Below are positions 61,167 to 64,000 of a stretch of 64,000 bases of DNA, in pieces. The position numbers and the translations under genes are program-made. The DNA is taken from assembly GCA_015698045.1 (NCBI GenBank), contig BLAL01000252.1, positions 186,001 to 250,000 of the forward strand, written 5' to 3'. The notes under the pieces were generated by a model, which saw only the letters and a program-made list of their open reading frames with translations, made no database searches and was not told the DNA's origin. Positions within the stretch are counted from its first letter, which is position 1. Every line of letters starts with the position of its first letter. The stretch is from Rhizophagus clarus (Eukaryota > Glomeromycota > Glomeromycetes > Glomerales > Glomeraceae).

Positions 61167-62527
61167 ATGGCAACTCGATTTGTTTCATCAACTAAAGAAA
61201 CAATTTTAAAATTTCAAAACGCGTCAAGAAATGTAAACACAGACAAATCTAACAATGTGTGGATGAGTTTATTTATTAAATTTCGTGAAGCTTGAGATTA
61301 TTCAAACGAAATTATTGAGCTGGATAATAAATTACTATCTGATCAGTTGGAACAATTTTTAGTCGAGGTATGACAATCTAATGGCCATGAATATAAAGCA
61401 TCTGTCTTTTTATACTGGATTTTGTGCCTTGGTACGAGAAATATATGAATTATTTGAGAAAATTAGAGTTGTGAATTTATTTGATATTCCTCAATTTAAA
61501 AGTTTACATAGAATCTTAAATGGTCGTATGAAATTAATTGCTGATCAAGAAAAGAATAATCGAAAACAATCAGATCTGTTAGAAATTGATGAAATTAAAA
61601 TTTATATTTAATTCACCTACCATTAAAACAGATACTTCTAAAGGTCTTTTGTAAAGAGTGTAGATCTGGTTAACTTTATTGTGCTGTTTAAGAAGTGGTG
61701 ATGCCAAATGATTGAAAGCTTCTTGGATTATTGAAATAGATGATGGTAGAATAAAGCTTGAATTACCCAAAGAAAAGAACCACGCAGGAGGAATTAAAGA
61801 TCCATATGCAGTATCTAGTACTAGTTTTATACCACCTGATACATCAGAAAATGTTTATACTCCTGTTGCAGATATTAAAAAATACTTAATTAAATGTCCT
61901 AATAATGTTGAGGGTGATTATCTCTTTGTATCAATCAATATACCTAAAAATATAAATCATAGTAAATAGTATTTATCAACAAACCTAGGAAAAGAATCAT
62001 ATGACACAATGATGCGTAAAATATGTATTGATTCTGGTTTGGATTTTAAAGATCGCAATATTACTAATCATTCAATGCGATCAATGGGCATTCACAATCT
62101 TATTGAGTCTGGTGTTACACTTGATGAGCAGATGACCTTTTCACAGCATAAAACAATTGCAGGTGTATCTGTCTATCAACATCAATCTATCAAGCGTAAA
62201 TGAGATAATACTTCTCTTCTAATTCCTACCAAAAACGTGGTATTAAAGGATTCAACTAATTATGCAAATCAATTAGGTATATATATAAATATCTATTATT
62301 TTATTAAACAATTTATAAGTTCAATAACCATCATAATTTTTCAGAACTAACCATAATATATCTTTTTGCTAGGATTTACTAAAGCTTCTAATTTAATTGA
62401 AAATACTAGCTATGTTGAAAAAAATGAGTTGGATGATGATTTAAAGTATCAAAAACTAAAAATTCCAAAGATTTCTGTAGAAAATTGTAGTAATATTAAC
62501 ATTAATATTACTTTTAAATGCGATTAG
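61167..62527 (+). pseudogene. DUF3504/Crypton-like tyrosine recombinase (broken)
   Basis: ATG 61167 begins MATRFVSSTKETILKFQNAS, and NKNT-type text follows (RNVNTDKSNNVWMSLFIKF), which resembles the N-terminus of a recombinase-like family common in Rhizophagus. Later blocks: FKSLHRILNGRMKLIADQEK (61497 on), LELPKEKNHAGGIKDPYAV (61757 on) and the catalytic end ITNHSMRSMGIHNLIESG, with HxxR, then SQHKTIAGVSVY with the expected His and a candidate nucleophile Tyr. A GT-AG intron at about 62277-62372 precedes a last exon ending NINITFKCD-stop at 62527. Several stops and missing segments show decay. Known relatives (ZMYM2/KIAA1958 C-termini, Cryptons) use this fold for DNA strand exchange. Confidence 0.72.
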
Positions 62528-64000
62528 TAGTTTTTTATTAGAGATTATACTATAAAATAGAACGGAAATGTTATGTAAATATTAATAAAATAAAATTTAA
62601 TAAAAAACATATTATTTAGTATTATTAAGTTATTATAAGACATTTTAAATGGTTCTTAAAAAAGCAATTTTCTGGCTGTTTATGATATTGAGACTGGGAA
62701 ATAAGTGATTGCAAAATTCCTGGTAAGCTGATCACGTGTAAAAATTAGTGTGATGATTGTCATGAGTAACACTTAGTGCGACAGGGGATTAATATATATA
62801 TTTAATATTAATTAATAAAAAAAATTATTTGGTATTATTTATTAAGATTTTTACAAAAAGTACATCAGCTTTTTTTTAATATCTCATTAATTTTATTAAA
62901 TAGTATAATGATAAAGCTATACAATTAACTAGAAATGAAATATACATTTTACTATTAATTTAATTATTTAATAATTCTCAAAGTAAGTCAATTTATATAA
63001 CTCCCACTATAGAATATTTATATTTAAATATTATGCATAAAGGAAATGTTTTTGTATCAAAACTAAAAGAATAGTAATTGATTATTAATAATATGCAATA
63101 GCTTACTTGTAAATTACATCTTGCTAAGTAATTGGAATAAAAATCAAAGTATATTAATTTACTTAGTAATAACTATACTTTTTATGAAAATTAGTTTAAG
63201 TGAATGAGTAATAAAAAAAATACAGATAAGGTTTAAAGAAGAATTGCTAATCTGATCTATATAAACCTTATAGGAAAAAAGATATAAAAATTCTTTAGAA
63301 CAAGCAATACATTAATCATACAAATGCAAAACTTTGTGCACTTTTAGAAAATACATGTCAAGCCATTGATTATTCTTTATCTGATAAAGTTTTAGCAAAT
63401 GGTAAAAGATGCAATGTACAATATGTTTACATGTAATGTAGATTTGTCAAAATTATAAAGAATTTAATTTTATTCTTTATTATAGTATAAAAATATTCAG
63501 TTATATAATCTTTTTCATCTAATAATGTAATAAACTTAATGTATAATAATTAATAAATAATATATAATTATCTTTAATAAGGTTAATATTAACTGGATCA
63601 TTTTATATTATTAACCGGATAGGAGGTGATTTTTCACCAGGAGGGGGAGGGGAACGCCTTATTATTTTGTATTGAATTATATTATTTTATATTAAAGCAA
63701 AATATATAATATAAAGTAATAAGATAAATCCAATAGGCTAAATTTATTTTTTTATAATAATTGATTTGTTTTTTTGAATTTATCTTTCGACTTTTGATAA
63801 TTGTAAAATCTGATTTGATCACCTGCAATGCTGCGTGACTATTTGTTTACATCGACCCTATTATTTACCAAAACCGGTTTTATGAAACCGATATGCTTAA
63901 ATTACTTTTAGTTAATATTATATTTTTGACACTGCATATTCCGTATTACTAATAAAATTTCACCGGATTTACTAATAAATTTATGGGCAATGATGGCAAT
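62528..64000. other. AT-rich region with one G-rich patch
   Basis: No gene is seen. ATCACGTGT at 62731-62739 and ATGAGTAACACT at 62763-62774 mirror words left of the recombinase relic. A G-rich run GGAGGGGGAGGGGAACG lies at about 63640-63656, and AAAACCGGTTTT near 63870 is a short palindrome. Confidence 0.45.

Overview
The window looks like nuclear DNA of an AM fungus (Glomeromycotina, Rhizophagus-like). This is an inference from very AT-rich intergenic DNA, 5-8 short introns per kinase gene, a Pol III-type tRNA gene, fungal signalling kinases, and transposon protein families known to be abundant in Rhizophagus (tnp2/CACTA, hAT, DUF3504/Crypton-like recombinase, FAR1-type). No species can be proved from the sequence alone.

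Host genes are few: tRNA-Ser(CGA) at 54-135; an unrecognised two-exon gene at 7358-8003 (-); a divergent two-unit ubiquitin gene at 9433-9994 (-) with a 67-bp intron that restores the second ubiquitin fold; a CsbD-like protein at 29559-30070 (-); a Ste7/MEK-type MAP kinase kinase in eight exons at 30800-32596 (+); and a large CAMKL-type Ser/Thr kinase in eight exons at 35559-40121 (+). They do not form a pathway cluster. The segment 29.5-40.1 kb is a gene-rich island between transposon-filled deserts.

Most of the rest is mobile DNA whose ends can be read by eye. A 6.9-kb CACTA element (18123-25011, TTA target duplication) carries a broken tnp2-like transposase and a divergent broken coiled-coil gene. 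A 5.1-kb hAT element (45171-50285, TSD TAACTAGT) carries a broken hAT transposase and is itself hit by two non-autonomous elements with their own 8-bp duplications. A Tc1 element (56940-58273) is almost intact. A decayed DUF3504-type recombinase gene lies at 61167-62527.

The most unusual signal is a set of hAT-like non-autonomous elements. They have 8-bp duplications, ends that begin TAAGG, TAAAG, TAAG, TAAT or TAGGG, subterminal regions built from one repeated word per element, and often a private tandem array (hairpin satellite, 32-37-bp minisatellite, or a 114-bp exon-like unit). Three copies of the TAGGGCTCCGATCAG family show a graded loss of CG to TG/CA, which suggests methylation-linked decay and gives relative ages.
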